From the NCBI RefSeq assembly GCF_035918395.1, contig NZ_CP142362.1, positions 1,029,501-1,093,500 of the forward strand: 64,000 nucleotides of DNA. The letters run 5' to 3'. Below the pieces are notes generated by a model. That model was not told where the DNA came from, made no database searches, and worked only from the letters and a program-made list of their open reading frames with translations. Positions 10,768 to 21,383 of the stretch are shown here, in pieces. Position numbers and translations under genes: made by a program. This DNA is from Mycolicibacterium sp. ND9-15 (lineage in GTDB: Bacteria > Actinomycetota > Actinomycetes > Mycobacteriales > Mycobacteriaceae). Every line of letters starts with the position of its first letter. The first letter of the stretch is position 1.

Positions 10768-11370
10768 CTATGCCACCACACCGTGGACCACGAGCGCAGT
10801 GGTCTGCTCCACCCAATCGTCACCGAGCGGCTGGCCGGGCTGCAGCAGCATTCGCAGCAGGGTCGCTCCGCCGATCACTTCGACAAGCCGATCCGGTTCG
10901 ACATCGGGACGGACTTCGCCGCGCTGAACCGCCTCGGTCAACCGGTTGCGCACCGCTGCGAACACCCCGGTGAATCGGTCCATCACCCGCACGTTGAGAT
11001 CGGCGTCGGCGACCATGTCGGCGATCAGGCCGGGTAACGCCGCGCGCACCACGGGAGTGGCGAACACGTCACGGGTGGCCGCGAGCATGGCGCGAATGTC
11101 GGCGGCGATGTCGCCCGGCGGCGTCCCGATCGCCGTCGGCGCGGCCGGGAACGCGGCTTCGTGCACGAGTTCGGCCTTGCTCGACCACCGTCGGTACAAC
11201 GCGGTCTTGGTGGTGCCCGCCCGCTCGGCCACCGCGGCGATCGTGAGGTTCGAATAGCCGATTTCCGCAAGGAGATCCGCGGTCGCCCGCAGTATGGCAG
11301 CGTCAATACGCGGATCGCGGGGTCGCCCGGCGCCCGGGGTCTTGTCAACCGATGGCGCGTCTGGTTTCAT
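10768..11370 (-). CDS. TetR family transcriptional regulator
   Basis: A 200-residue repressor-type protein. The N-terminal HTH (about residues 18-65: ILRATADLLAEIGYSNLTIA then TKTALYRRWSSKAEL) is a standard TetR DNA-binding domain; the remainder is an alpha-helical ligand domain with no recognised ligand. It is transcribed divergently from the phosphotransferase gene at 11415, and an imperfect inverted repeat lies between them, so it probably controls itself, the PIG-L gene behind it and the divergent pair. Confidence 0.92.
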   Translation of the reverse strand: MKPDAPSVDKTPGAGRPRDPRIDAAILRATADLLAEIGYSNLTIAAVAERAGTTKTALYRRWSSKAELVHEAAFPAAPTAIGTPPGDIAADIRAMLAATRDVFATPVVRAALPGLIADMVADADLNVRVMDRFTGVFAAVRNRLTEAVQRGEVRPDVEPDRLVEVIGGATLLRMLLQPGQPLGDDWVEQTTALVVHGVVA

Positions 11371-11371
11371 A

Positions 11372-12547
<1,176 letters not shown>

Positions 12548-12548
<1 letters not shown>

Positions 12549-13660
12549 TGCTCGGTCCTACCGACGAATTCCCCATTCACCAGATCCCGCAACCGATCGC
12601 CTGGCCCGGATCCTCCGACCGCAACTTCTACGACCGGTCCTACTTCAACGCCCACGACCGCACCGGCGACATCTTCCTGATCACCGGCATCGGCTACTAC
12701 CCCAATCTGGGCGTGAAGGACGCGTTCGTGTTGGTGCGGCGGGGAGATACCCAGACCGCGGTGCACCTGTCCGACGGCATCGACTCCGACCGGCTCAACC
12801 AGCGCGTACTCGGCTATCGCGTCGAGGTCAGCGAACCGCTGCGCAAGCTGAGGATCGTCCTCGAGGAGACCGACGGCATCGCCGTCGACCTCACCTGGAA
12901 CGGTCTTTTCGACGCGGTGCAAGAACAGCGGCACGTGCTGCGCACCGGTACCCGAATCACCTTGGACGCTCAGCGATTCGCGCAGGTCGGGTCGTGGAGC
13001 GGCGTCATGTCGGTCGACGGCGAGGAGATCAGCGTCGACCCGTCGGTGTGGATCGGGAGTCGCGACCGGTCATGGGGCATCCGCCCCATCGGCGAACCGG
13101 AACCCGCGGGCCGGCCGGCGTATCCGCCGTTCGAGGGGATGTGGTGGCTGTACGTGCCGATGGCCTTCGAGGACTTCGGCATCGTGCTGATCATCCAGGA
13201 GGAGCCCAGCGGATTCCGAAGCCTCAATGACTGCACGCGCATCTGGCGCGACGGCCGGGTCGAACAACTCGGCTGGCCGCGGGTGAAGATCCATTACACC
13301 TCGGGCACTCGAATCCCCTACGGCGCCACCATCGAAGCGACCGCCACGGATGGTTCGCCGGTGGTGTTCGAGGTCGAGTCGAAGTTGGCGGTTCCGATCC
13401 ACATCGGCGGCGGGTATGGCGGCGACTCCGACTGGCTGCACGGAATGTGGAAGGGCGACAAGTTCACCGAACGTCTCACCTACGACATGACCGATCCGGC
13501 GGTCAACGGCCGCAGCATGTTCGGGGTCATCGATCACGTCGGACGCGCGGTATGTCAGGAGGGCGGTAAGTCCGCCGAGGGCTGGGGGCTGTTCGAGCAC
13601 GGTGCGCTCGGCCGGCATGACCCCTCCGGTTTCAAGGACTGGTTCACCGTCGTCGACTGA
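12548..13660 (+). CDS. Conserved hypothetical protein coupled to phosphotransferase
   Basis: A 370-residue soluble protein with no signal peptide and no membrane segment. I do not recognise a catalytic motif. The sequence is rich in aromatic and Asp residues and predicted beta strands (for example FLITGIGYYPNLG and WWLYVPMAFEDFG), which is compatible with a double lipocalin-like barrel of the AttH/CrtC type, but this is a guess. It overlaps the stop of the phosphotransferase gene by 1 bp and is presumably in the same TetR-controlled transcript. Confidence 0.8.
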
Positions 13661-13721
13661 GCGGACTTCGGTGCGTAACCAATCGCCGAGCGATCAGTAG
13701 CGCACCGAAATCACCAAATCG

Positions 13722-15188
13722 TCAGGCGACCGGCGTCATCCGCGCCGGCGTCCGGCCGAACACCATCGACTCCTCGATGCGGTCGAGTCGGTGGTCGATG
13801 GCGTCGAGCACATAGTTGTGTCGTACGTTCCACGGCCGGTGTGTGCCTGACTTCGGCAGCACGTGGGCGGAGCGTTGCACGTAACCGGCGTTGATGTTCC
13901 ATGCGGGCTTCTCCGCCATCGGCTTGTCGCCCAGATGCGGGTAGGCGTGCGTGTAACCGTGAGAGTCCATGTAGGAAACCAGTTTTGCGAAGGCTCGCGC
14001 GGTCAGATCGGCGCGCAACGTCCATGAGGCGTTGATGTAGCCGACGCACCAGGCCAGGTTCGGCACGTCCTCGAGCATGTGCTCCTTGTAGACGAAGCGG
14101 TCCTGCGGCTTGACCTCTTCGCCGTCGATGCGCAGGATCACCCCGCCGAGCGCCTGCAACTGGATGCCGGTGGCGGTGATGATCACGTCGGCGTCGAGTC
14201 GCTGCCCCGAGCGCAACACGATGCCGGTCGCGTCGATTTGGTCGATGTGGTCGGTCACGACGTCCAGGCGGCCGGTGCTGATCGCCTCGTAGAAGTCGTT
14301 GTCCAGCATCGCGCACAACCGTTGATCCCACGGGTCGTAACGCGGCTTGAAGTGCACGTCGACGGGATAGCCGGTGGGCAACTGGCGTGCGGCGTTCGCG
14401 CGGATGAAGCGCCGGCTGAGCTTGGGCGCCGCCTTGGCGAACGCATAGATGAACACCGTGAAGATGGTGTTGTAGATGCGGGCACCCCAGTAACCGACCC
14501 GACCAGGCAGCACCTTACGCAGCGCCTGCACGACGGGGTTGACCCGCGGCGTCGACAGCATGTACGTCGGCGACCGCTGCAGCATCGTCACGTGCCCGGC
14601 TTTCTCGGACAGCGACGGGATCATGCTCACCGCGGTTGCGCCGCTGCCGATCACCACGATGCGCTTGCCGGCGTAGTCCAGCGACTCGGGCCAGTGCTGC
14701 GGGTGCACCACCTGGCCGCCGAACTCGTCGAGGCCCGGCAGTTCCGGACGGTAGGGCTCGTCGTAGTTGTAGTAACCGGTACCGAAGAACAGAAAGCGGC
14801 TGCGGTACGCCGCGGGCGTCCCGTCTTGCTCGGCCTGCACCGTCCACGTGTCTGTCGTCGAATCCCAGTCCGCCGACAACACGCGGGTGTTGAACCGGAT
14901 GTGGTCGTCGATCCCGTGCTTGCGGGCGGTCTGCACCAGATAGTCACGGATGTCGGGTCCGTCGGCCACGTTCTCCGGCCGTGTCCACGGTTCGAACGGG
15001 TAGCTCAGCGTGAAGATGTCGCTGTCGGACCGGATACCCGGATAGCGATGCAGGTCCCAGGTGCCCCCGATGCGCGCTCGACGCTCGAGCACCGTGTACG
15101 ACACGCTTGGGTTCTTCTCCTGCAGGCGGTAGGCAGCCCCGATTCCCGAGATGCCCGCGCCGATGATCAATACGTCGGCGTAATCCAC
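13722..15188 (-). CDS. Flavin monooxygenase, EthA/MymA-like Baeyer-Villiger type
   Basis: A 488-residue FAD/NADPH monooxygenase. The FAD-binding motif GAGISG is at residues ~10-15, the second motif GSGATA (NADPH) near 183, and the pattern GTWDLHRYPGIRSDSD closely follows mycobacterial EthA, the Baeyer-Villiger enzyme that activates ethionamide. Length is as in EthA (489 aa). I chose GTG 15188 because GGGAGG lies 9 bp upstream; a TTG at 15197 is possible. Whether it activates thioamide prodrugs cannot be read from sequence; there is no adjacent EthR-like gene. Confidence 0.88.
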   Translation of the reverse strand: MDYADVLIIGAGISGIGAAYRLQEKNPSVSYTVLERRARIGGTWDLHRYPGIRSDSDIFTLSYPFEPWTRPENVADGPDIRDYLVQTARKHGIDDHIRFNTRVLSADWDSTTDTWTVQAEQDGTPAAYRSRFLFFGTGYYNYDEPYRPELPGLDEFGGQVVHPQHWPESLDYAGKRIVVIGSGATAVSMIPSLSEKAGHVTMLQRSPTYMLSTPRVNPVVQALRKVLPGRVGYWGARIYNTIFTVFIYAFAKAAPKLSRRFIRANAARQLPTGYPVDVHFKPRYDPWDQRLCAMLDNDFYEAISTGRLDVVTDHIDQIDATGIVLRSGQRLDADVIITATGIQLQALGGVILRIDGEEVKPQDRFVYKEHMLEDVPNLAWCVGYINASWTLRADLTARAFAKLVSYMDSHGYTHAYPHLGDKPMAEKPAWNINAGYVQRSAHVLPKSGTHRPWNVRHNYVLDAIDHRLDRIEESMVFGRTPARMTPVA

Positions 15189-15231
15189 TGTCCGCAACCT
15201 CCCTTGGTCCCGCTGAGTACCACCATAGGAG

Positions 15232-16218
15232 TCAGGCGGCCAGCGCGTCGACGATCTCGGCCAACGCGTCGATCGCGATGGGTCCGGGCTGGTAGAGGCA
15301 GATGCGGTCGGACACCCCGTCGACCCGGTCGCGGATGTGGGCAGCGACCTCGGCCGGACTGCCGCACGCGGCGATGGTGTACAGCACCTCGTCGTCGATC
15401 AGCGTGGCCATCTCCTGCCAACGACCCTGCTTGGACAGCGCGTTGAGCTCCGGCTGCAGTGCACCCCAACCGTGAGCCTCGAGCACCGGCCGGTAGGCCG
15501 GCGTCGAGCCGTAGAACGCCAACAGCCGGCGCGCGGCTCCGTGCTCGTTGCCTGAACTGACCGACACGATGATCTCCGGCACCACCGCGAAGTCGTCGAG
15601 GGACCGCCCCGACTCGGATAATCCGGCGCGGACCTCGGGCATCGTCACCTCGTGCAGGAACCGCTTCGAGCCGAACGGCATCACCAGCAGGCCGTCGGCG
15701 ACGGCCGCGGTGGCCCGGGTCAACCGCGGGCCCAGGGCACCGAGGTAGATGGGTGGCACTCCGTACGGGTTGGGGCCGGGGTTGAACGTCGGGGTCATCA
15801 ACGTGTGCTGGAAGTACTCGCCGCGGAAGTCGAGGCGTTCGCCGGTCTCCCACGCCGCGAATATCGCCCGCAGCGCGCCGACCATCTCGGTCATCCGGGC
15901 GACCGGTCGGTCGAACGCCGCGCCGTAGCGCTTCTCGATCTGCGCGCGCACCTGCGTGCCGAGGCCCAGCGTGAAGCGGCCTTTGGCCAGCAGTTGATGG
16001 TCGTAGGCCTGATGGGCGAGCTGAATCGGATTGCGCGGGAACGCGATGGCCACGTTGGTCATCAGGTCCAAGCCGTCGACGGCGGATGCCAGGGTCAGCG
16101 GCGCGAACACGTCGTGCGGCCCCTCGAACGTGAACACGCCGCCGGCCCCCGCGTCGCGCAGCAATCCCGCGCGTTCGATCGCATCGGTTGGGCCGAACAA
16201 CGCTGTCATGACCTTCAC
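15232..16218 (-). CDS. LLM class F420/flavin-dependent oxidoreductase
   Basis: A 328-residue luciferase-like TIM-barrel oxidoreductase. Family landmarks are TNVAIAFPRNPIQLAHQAYD near residue 55-75, GRFTLGLGTQVRAQIEKRYG at ~80-100 and FRGEYFQH at ~133. Such proteins in mycobacteria generally use F420H2. The start is GTG 16218; an ATG nine bases inside is possible. The gene is divergent from the amine oxidase gene with only a 19-bp gap, so the promoters must overlap coding sequence or each other. Confidence 0.87.
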   Translation of the reverse strand: MKVMTALFGPTDAIERAGLLRDAGAGGVFTFEGPHDVFAPLTLASAVDGLDLMTNVAIAFPRNPIQLAHQAYDHQLLAKGRFTLGLGTQVRAQIEKRYGAAFDRPVARMTEMVGALRAIFAAWETGERLDFRGEYFQHTLMTPTFNPGPNPYGVPPIYLGALGPRLTRATAAVADGLLVMPFGSKRFLHEVTMPEVRAGLSESGRSLDDFAVVPEIIVSVSSGNEHGAARRLLAFYGSTPAYRPVLEAHGWGALQPELNALSKQGRWQEMATLIDDEVLYTIAACGSPAEVAAHIRDRVDGVSDRICLYQPGPIAIDALAEIVDALAA

Positions 16219-16237
16219 GGCGTGAGAGCCTAATCGC

Positions 16238-17590
16238 GTGACATCCCCAGCCAGTACAGATGTCGTCGTGGTAGGTGCAGGGTTCGCCGGGTTGACGGCG
16301 GCGCGCGCATTGGTTCGCCTCGGTCACGACGTCGTAGTCCTCGAGGGCCGCGACCGCGTGGGCGGGCGGTCGTCGACGGCGACCATCGCCGGCCTTCCGG
16401 TCGACCTCGGCGCCACGTTCGTCGGGCCGACCCAGGACGCCGTCGGCAAGTTGGCCGCAGAACTGGGCTGTGCGGCCGTCCCCACCTTCAGTCGCGGTAA
16501 GAACCTGATCCGGTGGCGGGGCCGGGTCCGCTCCTACCGCAGCACCATTCCGCGGCTGTCGATCATCGAGCTGCTCGACGTGTCGCGAATTCAGTGGCGC
16601 TTCGAGCGGGCCTGCCGTCGGGTGTCGGTCGACGCGCCGTGGACGTCGCCGAACGCCGACGCCTTGGACTCACAGTCACTCGACGGATGGCTCAAGTCGG
16701 TGCATGCCAGCGCGGGAACGCGGGACCTGATGGCGATCATGTCGAGGGTCACCTGGGGTTGTGAGCCCGACGAGGTGTCGATGCTGCACGCGGTGCGCTA
16801 CGTCAAGGCCGCCGGCGGGCTGGACCGCATGCTCGACGTCGAGGGCGGCGCGCAACAGAGCCGCTTCCCCGGCGGCACACAGCAGATCGCGATCCGGATG
16901 GCCCAGGAGCTGGGTTCGCGGGTCGTGCTCGACGCCGCGGTGCGCAGCATCGAACGCCACAGCGACGGCACACTCACCGTAACTTCCAACCAGGGTGCCG
17001 TGCGCGCGAAGGCGGTCGTCGTGGCCATCCCGCCCGAACACCGCAAAGCCATCGAATTCGCGCCCGAGCTACCACCCGAGTACGGCAAGCTCGCGCAGCA
17101 CTGGCCTCAGGGCAATCTCAGCAAGGCCTACGCCTCGTACGAAACGCCGTTCTGGCGCGCGAAAGGCCTCTCCGGAGAGGCGCTTTCCGATGAAGGCCCG
17201 GTTTTCATCACGTTCGACGTCAGCCCCGGAGATGAGGGTCCCGGCATCCTGCTCGGGTTCGTCGACGCCCGCTCGTTCGACTCGTTGCCGCCGGCGCAGC
17301 GCCGCGACCGGGCACTGTCGGGCTTTGCGGCATTGTTCGGTGAGGCCGCGCTACAGCCGATCGACTACCTCGATCATTGTTGGGGCGCAGAGCAGTTCGC
17401 GCCGGGCGGGCCGACGGCCGCAGTGCCGCCGGGCTCCTGGACGACGTATGGACCGTGGTTGCGCGAGCCGATCGACGGGATCTATTGGGCCGGAACGGAA
17501 ACTGCCGACACTTGGACCGGTTTCCTCGACGGCGCCGTACGGTCCGGCCGGCGCGCCGCCGACGAGGTGCATCGGGCGCTGGCGGGTTAG
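16238..17590 (+). CDS. Flavin-containing amine oxidase family protein
   Basis: A 450-residue FAD enzyme of the monoamine-oxidase type. The N-terminal dinucleotide motif [16 protein letters not shown] is followed by the ED/RVGGR motif ([10 protein letters not shown]), and the C-terminal FAD block [20 protein letters not shown] is complete. The family oxidises amines to imines with H2O2 release; the substrate is unknown. Its TAG overlaps the stop of the convergent hydrolase gene by 2 bases. Confidence 0.9.
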   Translation: MTSPASTDVVVVGAGFAGLTAARALVRLGHDVVVLEGRDRVGGRSSTATIAGLPVDLGATFVGPTQDAVGKLAAELGCAAVPTFSRGKNLIRWRGRVRSYRSTIPRLSIIELLDVSRIQWRFERACRRVSVDAPWTSPNADALDSQSLDGWLKSVHASAGTRDLMAIMSRVTWGCEPDEVSMLHAVRYVKAAGGLDRMLDVEGGAQQSRFPGGTQQIAIRMAQELGSRVVLDAAVRSIERHSDGTLTVTSNQGAVRAKAVVVAIPPEHRKAIEFAPELPPEYGKLAQHWPQGNLSKAYASYETPFWRAKGLSGEALSDEGPVFITFDVSPGDEGPGILLGFVDARSFDSLPPAQRRDRALSGFAALFGEAALQPIDYLDHCWGAEQFAPGGPTAAVPPGSWTTYGPWLREPIDGIYWAGTETADTWTGFLDGAVRSGRRAADEVHRALAG

Positions 17591-18555
17591 GAGCTGAGGC
17601 GGCGGTCGGCGGTCACCGACTCGATCAGTCCCCGCAGATGCTTGTTGACCTCGTCGGGCCGTTCCAGGATCGCGCAGTGCCCACCATCGAGTTCGACGAA
17701 GTCGGCCAGATTGGGCACCCCGCTCGCGATGCGACGAGCCGACGTCACCGGCAGCAGCCGGTCCTTCTCGCTGCCGATCACCAGCGTCGGCACCACCAGG
17801 TTGGCCAGCCCGATGTGCCGCGAACCGACGTGGTCGACGAGCGTGCGGGCCCAACCGCCACGACCGGCGGGCGGGGTCGAAGTGAACAAGTCGTGCACGA
17901 ACGCCGCAATCGTGGGATCGGCGTCGCGGCCCACCGCCAACATCGACAGAAACCGCTGATTCGGGCCGTGAATAGCGCGCGGCACCGGCACCGCTCCGAA
18001 CGTCTTCAGAAATGTCCCGGCGGTGCGTATCCGAAGCCGCGACAGCGGCGGAGGCACGGGCAGCAGTTGGATGTCGCGCAAGAGGTCGCCGGTGGTGGTG
18101 TTGATGAGCGCGACGGCGTCGGCGCGTTCGGCCACCTGCTCGGCGTGCCGTTCCGCCCACGAGGTGATCGCGATGCCGCCCATCGAATGGCCGGCGATGA
18201 CCGCGCGTTCCCCGGGCGCGAGCGTCGCGTCGAGCACGGAATCCAGGTCGGCAGCCAGATGATCGAGGCTGTAGCCGTGCCGTCGGGCCGGTACCGCGCT
18301 ACGGCCGTGGCCGCGGTGGTCGAACGCGATGACGCGGTAGTCCTGCGACAGGTCGGTGATCTGATGCGCCCACACCCGGATCGCGCACGTGATGCCGTGC
18401 GCCAACACGATCGGATAGCCGTCCTCGCGCCCGAAGATTTCGGCGTGCAGGCGGGTGCCGTCCTTGGAGCGCACCACGGTCGCGCGACCTGGTGGCAGTG
18501 ACTCGGCGGGGGCGAACCCGTGCACCTTGGACCGGCCTCGTGGACCACTGTTCAT
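17587..18555 (-). CDS. Alpha/beta hydrolase
   Basis: A 322-residue alpha/beta hydrolase. The oxyanion-hole block is LAHGITC, the nucleophile elbow is GHSMGG near residue 121, and the catalytic His is in DGGHCAILE near the C-terminus. There is no clear export signal; the first 20 residues are basic but not hydrophobic. The start at 18555 is preceded by a 16-bp perfect palindrome (18573-18588) that may be an operator. Substrate is not predictable. Confidence 0.88.
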   Translation of the reverse strand: MNSGPRGRSKVHGFAPAESLPPGRATVVRSKDGTRLHAEIFGREDGYPIVLAHGITCAIRVWAHQITDLSQDYRVIAFDHRGHGRSAVPARRHGYSLDHLAADLDSVLDATLAPGERAVIAGHSMGGIAITSWAERHAEQVAERADAVALINTTTGDLLRDIQLLPVPPPLSRLRIRTAGTFLKTFGAVPVPRAIHGPNQRFLSMLAVGRDADPTIAAFVHDLFTSTPPAGRGGWARTLVDHVGSRHIGLANLVVPTLVIGSEKDRLLPVTSARRIASGVPNLADFVELDGGHCAILERPDEVNKHLRGLIESVTADRRLSS

Positions 18556-18572
18556 GTGCGCTCCGTTCGGAC

Positions 18573-18588
18573 TCGGCAACGTTGCCGA
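18573..18588. promoter_or_regulatory. Perfect 16-bp palindrome, candidate operator
   Basis: TCGGCAACGTTGCCGA is fully self-complementary and lies 17 bp upstream of the hydrolase start, in the divergent gap shared with the quinone oxidoreductase gene. Its symmetry and place suggest a dimeric regulator site; no regulator gene is adjacent. Confidence 0.4.
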
Positions 18589-18701
18589 ATAACTGAGCGT
18601 ATCTAAGAGTGTGCGCTCCGAATGTCCGACCCGCCCGGTATCGACGGCGATCTGCCGCCGCGGCGCGGACCCGGGCACCCGGTGCGGGTTAAATAGCGCC
18701 C

Positions 18702-19673
18702 ATGCGCGCGATTCAGATTGCCAGCCTCGACGGACCGCAAGCCGCCAAACTCGTCGAGGTCGACGAGCCGGTCGGCGACGGCGCGGTTGTCATCGACGTG
18801 CACGCGGCCGGCGTGGCGTTTCCCGATGTCCTGCAGTCGCGCGGCCTCTACCAGTACAAACCGGAGATGCCGTATACGCCCGGCGGCGAGGTCGCCGGCG
18901 TGGTGCGCAGCGCGCCGGCCGACGCGCACGTGCAGGCCGGCGATCGCGTCGCGGCGCTGACGATGCTGTGCGGCGCGATGGCCGAAGTCGTCGCACTCCC
19001 CGCCGAACGAGTCTTCAAGCTGCCCGACAACGTCTCCTTCGAGGCCGGTGCGGGTCTGCTCTTCAACGACCTCACGATGCACCACGCGTTGCGGACCCGG
19101 GGGCGGCTGGCCGAAGGCGAGACCGTGCTGGTGCACGGGGCGGCCGGCGGTATCGGGACGTCGACGCTGCGGTTGGCGCCCGCGTGGGGTGCGTCGCGAG
19201 TCATCGCGGTGGTGAGCACCGAGGACAAGGCCGCAGTGGCCCGAGCGGCCGGGGCGACCGATGTGGTGCTGGTAGACGGGTTCAAGGACCGGGTGAAGGA
19301 GCTGACGAAGGGTCGCGGCGTGGACATCGTCGTCGACCCGGTCGGCGGTGACCGGTTCACCGACTCGCTGCGCTCGCTGGCGCCGGGCGGACGACTGCTC
19401 GTGATCGGCTTCACCGGTGGCGAGATCCCGACCGTCAAGGTGAACCGGCTGCTGCTCAACAACGTCGACGTGGTCGGCGTTGGCTGGGGCGCTTGGACTT
19501 TCACCCATCCCAACTACCTCGCCGAGCAGTGGGCCGAGCTCGAGCCACTGCTGGCGTCGGGGAAGGTGTCGGCGCCCGAGCCCGAGGTTTTTCCGTTCGA
19601 GCGCGCCGCGGACGCGATCGCCGCGCTCGAGGACCGCTCGGCGAAGGGCAAGGTCGTCGTCGCAGTTAAATGA
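18702..19673 (+). CDS. NADPH:quinone oxidoreductase family protein (zinc-free MDR)
   Basis: A 323-residue medium-chain dehydrogenase/reductase. It lacks the zinc-binding cysteines of alcohol dehydrogenases and has the quinone-reductase pattern LVHGAAGGIGTSTLRLA (nucleotide-binding loop, residues ~143-160) and VDIVVDPVGGDRF. Members reduce quinones or other alpha,beta-unsaturated carbonyls with NADPH. The ATG start fits the family. The stop codon is embedded in a short tandem repeat (19670-19713). Confidence 0.9.
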   Translation: MRAIQIASLDGPQAAKLVEVDEPVGDGAVVIDVHAAGVAFPDVLQSRGLYQYKPEMPYTPGGEVAGVVRSAPADAHVQAGDRVAALTMLCGAMAEVVALPAERVFKLPDNVSFEAGAGLLFNDLTMHHALRTRGRLAEGETVLVHGAAGGIGTSTLRLAPAWGASRVIAVVSTEDKAAVARAAGATDVVLVDGFKDRVKELTKGRGVDIVVDPVGGDRFTDSLRSLAPGGRLLVIGFTGGEIPTVKVNRLLLNNVDVVGVGWGAWTFTHPNYLAEQWAELEPLLASGKVSAPEPEVFPFERAADAIAALEDRSAKGKVVVAVK

Positions 19674-19713
19674 CTACAGCGGTTCGATGACTACAGCAGT
19701 TCGATGACTACAG
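19670..19713. repeat. 17-bp tandem repeat spanning two convergent stop codons
   Basis: The unit ATGACTACAGCRGTTCG occurs at 19670-19686 and 19687-19703, followed by a partial third copy (19704-19713). The first unit contains the TGA of the quinone oxidoreductase gene and the partial copy contains the stop of the convergent hydrolase gene. It looks like a slippage expansion of the intercistronic spacer. Confidence 0.7.
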
Positions 19714-20469
19714 GTAGGGGTCGGCCCAGGCGCTGATGATCCGTGCCGCACGCACCGCCTGCTGCCCTTCGGTCAGCAGATGGTCGGCGCCCTCGAGCGA
19801 GACGAAGCTGCGCGGGTGCCGCGCGCACTGGAAGATCTCGCTGGCGTTCGCGATGCCGACGACGTTGTCGGTCGGCGAATGCATGACGAGCAGCGCACGG
19901 CGCAGCGTGTGAATACGCTCCCGGAGATCGACGTTGCGGACGTCTTCGATGAAGTGCCGCTTGAGCGTGAGCGCCTTACCGCCGATGAGGAACGGCGCCT
20001 CCCCCTCGTTCTCGATCCGTTCCACCAGCGCGTCATAGATGCGCTCGACGTGGGCGGGGTCATAGGGCGCCGCGATGCTGACCACCGCAACGACGCTCGG
20101 ACACTCCTGGGCGGCGGCGATAACGGCCGAGCCACCGAAGGAATGCCCGACCAGCAGGTGCGCCTCGCGGCCTTCCGAGGCCATGAACTCCACGGCGCGC
20201 ACGGTGTCGGCGACCTTGTGCGAGAACGACCCGTCGCTCCAGTCGCCTTCGGAGTCGCCGAGGCCGAGGTTGTCGAAGCGCAACATGCCGATGCCCTCGA
20301 TGGCGAGTTGCTTGCAGATCCGGCTCGCGGCGGGACTGTCCTTGCCGAGCGTGAAGCCGTGCGCGAAGACGCCCCAGCCGCGGACATCGCCGTCGGGCAT
20401 GTCGACCACGCCCGCGAGGGCGGGTCCGCTGCTGCTCGGGAAACTGACGCGTTCACCCACGCCGGACAT
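19708..20469 (-). CDS. Alpha/beta hydrolase (OsmC-partner type)
   Basis: A ~253-residue hydrolase that closely follows the hydrolase half of bifunctional alpha/beta hydrolase/OsmC proteins: PSSSGPALAG, AHGFTLGKDSPAASRI, the elbow GHSFGGSA and the terminal ADHLL histidine. No OsmC domain follows. I chose ATG 20469 by family fit; an in-frame GTG at 20643 would add 58 residues with one strongly hydrophobic Val/Ala helix, which could be a membrane anchor, and would overlap the upstream methyltransferase gene. The choice is open. Confidence 0.85.
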   Translation of the reverse strand: MSGVGERVSFPSSSGPALAGVVDMPDGDVRGWGVFAHGFTLGKDSPAASRICKQLAIEGIGMLRFDNLGLGDSEGDWSDGSFSHKVADTVRAVEFMASEGREAHLLVGHSFGGSAVIAAAQECPSVVAVVSIAAPYDPAHVERIYDALVERIENEGEAPFLIGGKALTLKRHFIEDVRNVDLRERIHTLRRALLVMHSPTDNVVGIANASEIFQCARHPRSFVSLEGADHLLTEGQQAVRAARIISAWADPYL

Positions 20470-20623
20470 CCTGTCAGGCGGCGTGAGCCGATGTGTCGCC
20501 GGTCGATGCGACCACCGCCACGACCACGTGCAGACGACGGACGCGACGACAACCACCGCACCGCCGACGACGACGACGGCAACGACCCGCCCGGCCGAGA
20601 CTCCTCCCGGCGGCTGACGAGAG

Positions 20624-21301
20624 TTACTGCGACGGTGTCCCACGTCCCGCCCTCAGCGGATGGACGATCGCCGGCATGCCACGCCACACGACGTCGTCGG
20701 CTTCGACGGTGAAGCCGCAAGCGCGCATCAGCTCCGTGGTCGGCCGGTTGCACAGGCATCCGCCCGCGAAGTGGCGCCATGGCGTGACCAGCCTGTCCTG
20801 GAACGCCGCGAGCAACCGCGAGCTCGCGCGCACGTGCTCGATGAACAGCAGCTGCCCGTTCGGGCGGAGCACTCGTGCGATCTCGCGGAGCGCGCCCTCG
20901 GGGTCGTCGACGGTGCACAGGACGAGCGTCGAAACGACGGTATCGACGGATGCGTCGGCCAGCGGTAGGTGCTCCGCAGGGGCGTCGATTATCCGCGCGA
21001 CGCGCCGATTCTGTTCCAGGTGGCAACCGAGTCGCCGGCGCATCGCGGGCTCGGGCTCGCTGAGAACCAGCTCTGCGACGTCCTCGGGATAGTGCTCAAT
21101 GTTCAGTCCTGTCCCGGCACCGATCTCGACGACACGACCGTAGGCACCGGCCAGCAGCGCCCTCCGCCGGCGGCGCATACCTGCTATCTCGCCAAGCCAG
21201 AGAAACGGATCGTACAACCGGGCCATGATCCGCAGCCACGCCGCAGACGGCCCACCCGTCGAGGGTTCGGTGCTCGCTCGGAGGTTCGCTGTTTCGGTCA
21301 T
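20624..21301 (-). CDS. Class I SAM-dependent methyltransferase
   Basis: A 225-residue methyltransferase of the UbiE/type-11 kind. Motif I VVEIGAGTGLN lies at residues ~57-67, the acidic motif II is LSEPEPAMRRR, and LVLCTVDDPEGALREIARVL matches the post-motif region. Substrate is unknown; relatives act on quinones, lipids or small molecules. The next gene downstream on the same strand starts 150 bp on (or overlaps, if its long form is used). Confidence 0.88.
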   Translation of the reverse strand: MTETANLRASTEPSTGGPSAAWLRIMARLYDPFLWLGEIAGMRRRRRALLAGAYGRVVEIGAGTGLNIEHYPEDVAELVLSEPEPAMRRRLGCHLEQNRRVARIIDAPAEHLPLADASVDTVVSTLVLCTVDDPEGALREIARVLRPNGQLLFIEHVRASSRLLAAFQDRLVTPWRHFAGGCLCNRPTTELMRACGFTVEADDVVWRGMPAIVHPLRAGRGTPSQ

Positions 21302-21383
21302 GCCGCCGAAGATACGAACATCCAGGTGATCCGCGCATCGCCCGCCGGGGCCATCATGCTCAGCTGGCCGATTTCGGCCAATG

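Noticed and set aside
10468..11037. Plus-strand frames across the PIG-L and TetR genes
   Set aside because: Arg/Pro-rich shadows; both minus-strand genes have clear family motifs and sensible starts.
14079..15446. Plus-strand frame of 455 codons opposite the EthA-like gene
   Set aside because: Low-complexity His/Arg/Val-rich translation without motifs; the minus strand encodes an intact flavin monooxygenase.
20470..20623. Low-complexity GACGAC-type stretch as a coding N-terminal anchor or separate gene
   Set aside because: It could extend the hydrolase with a Val/Ala helix, but the family start at 20469 fits better; kept only as an alternative start, not a separate feature.
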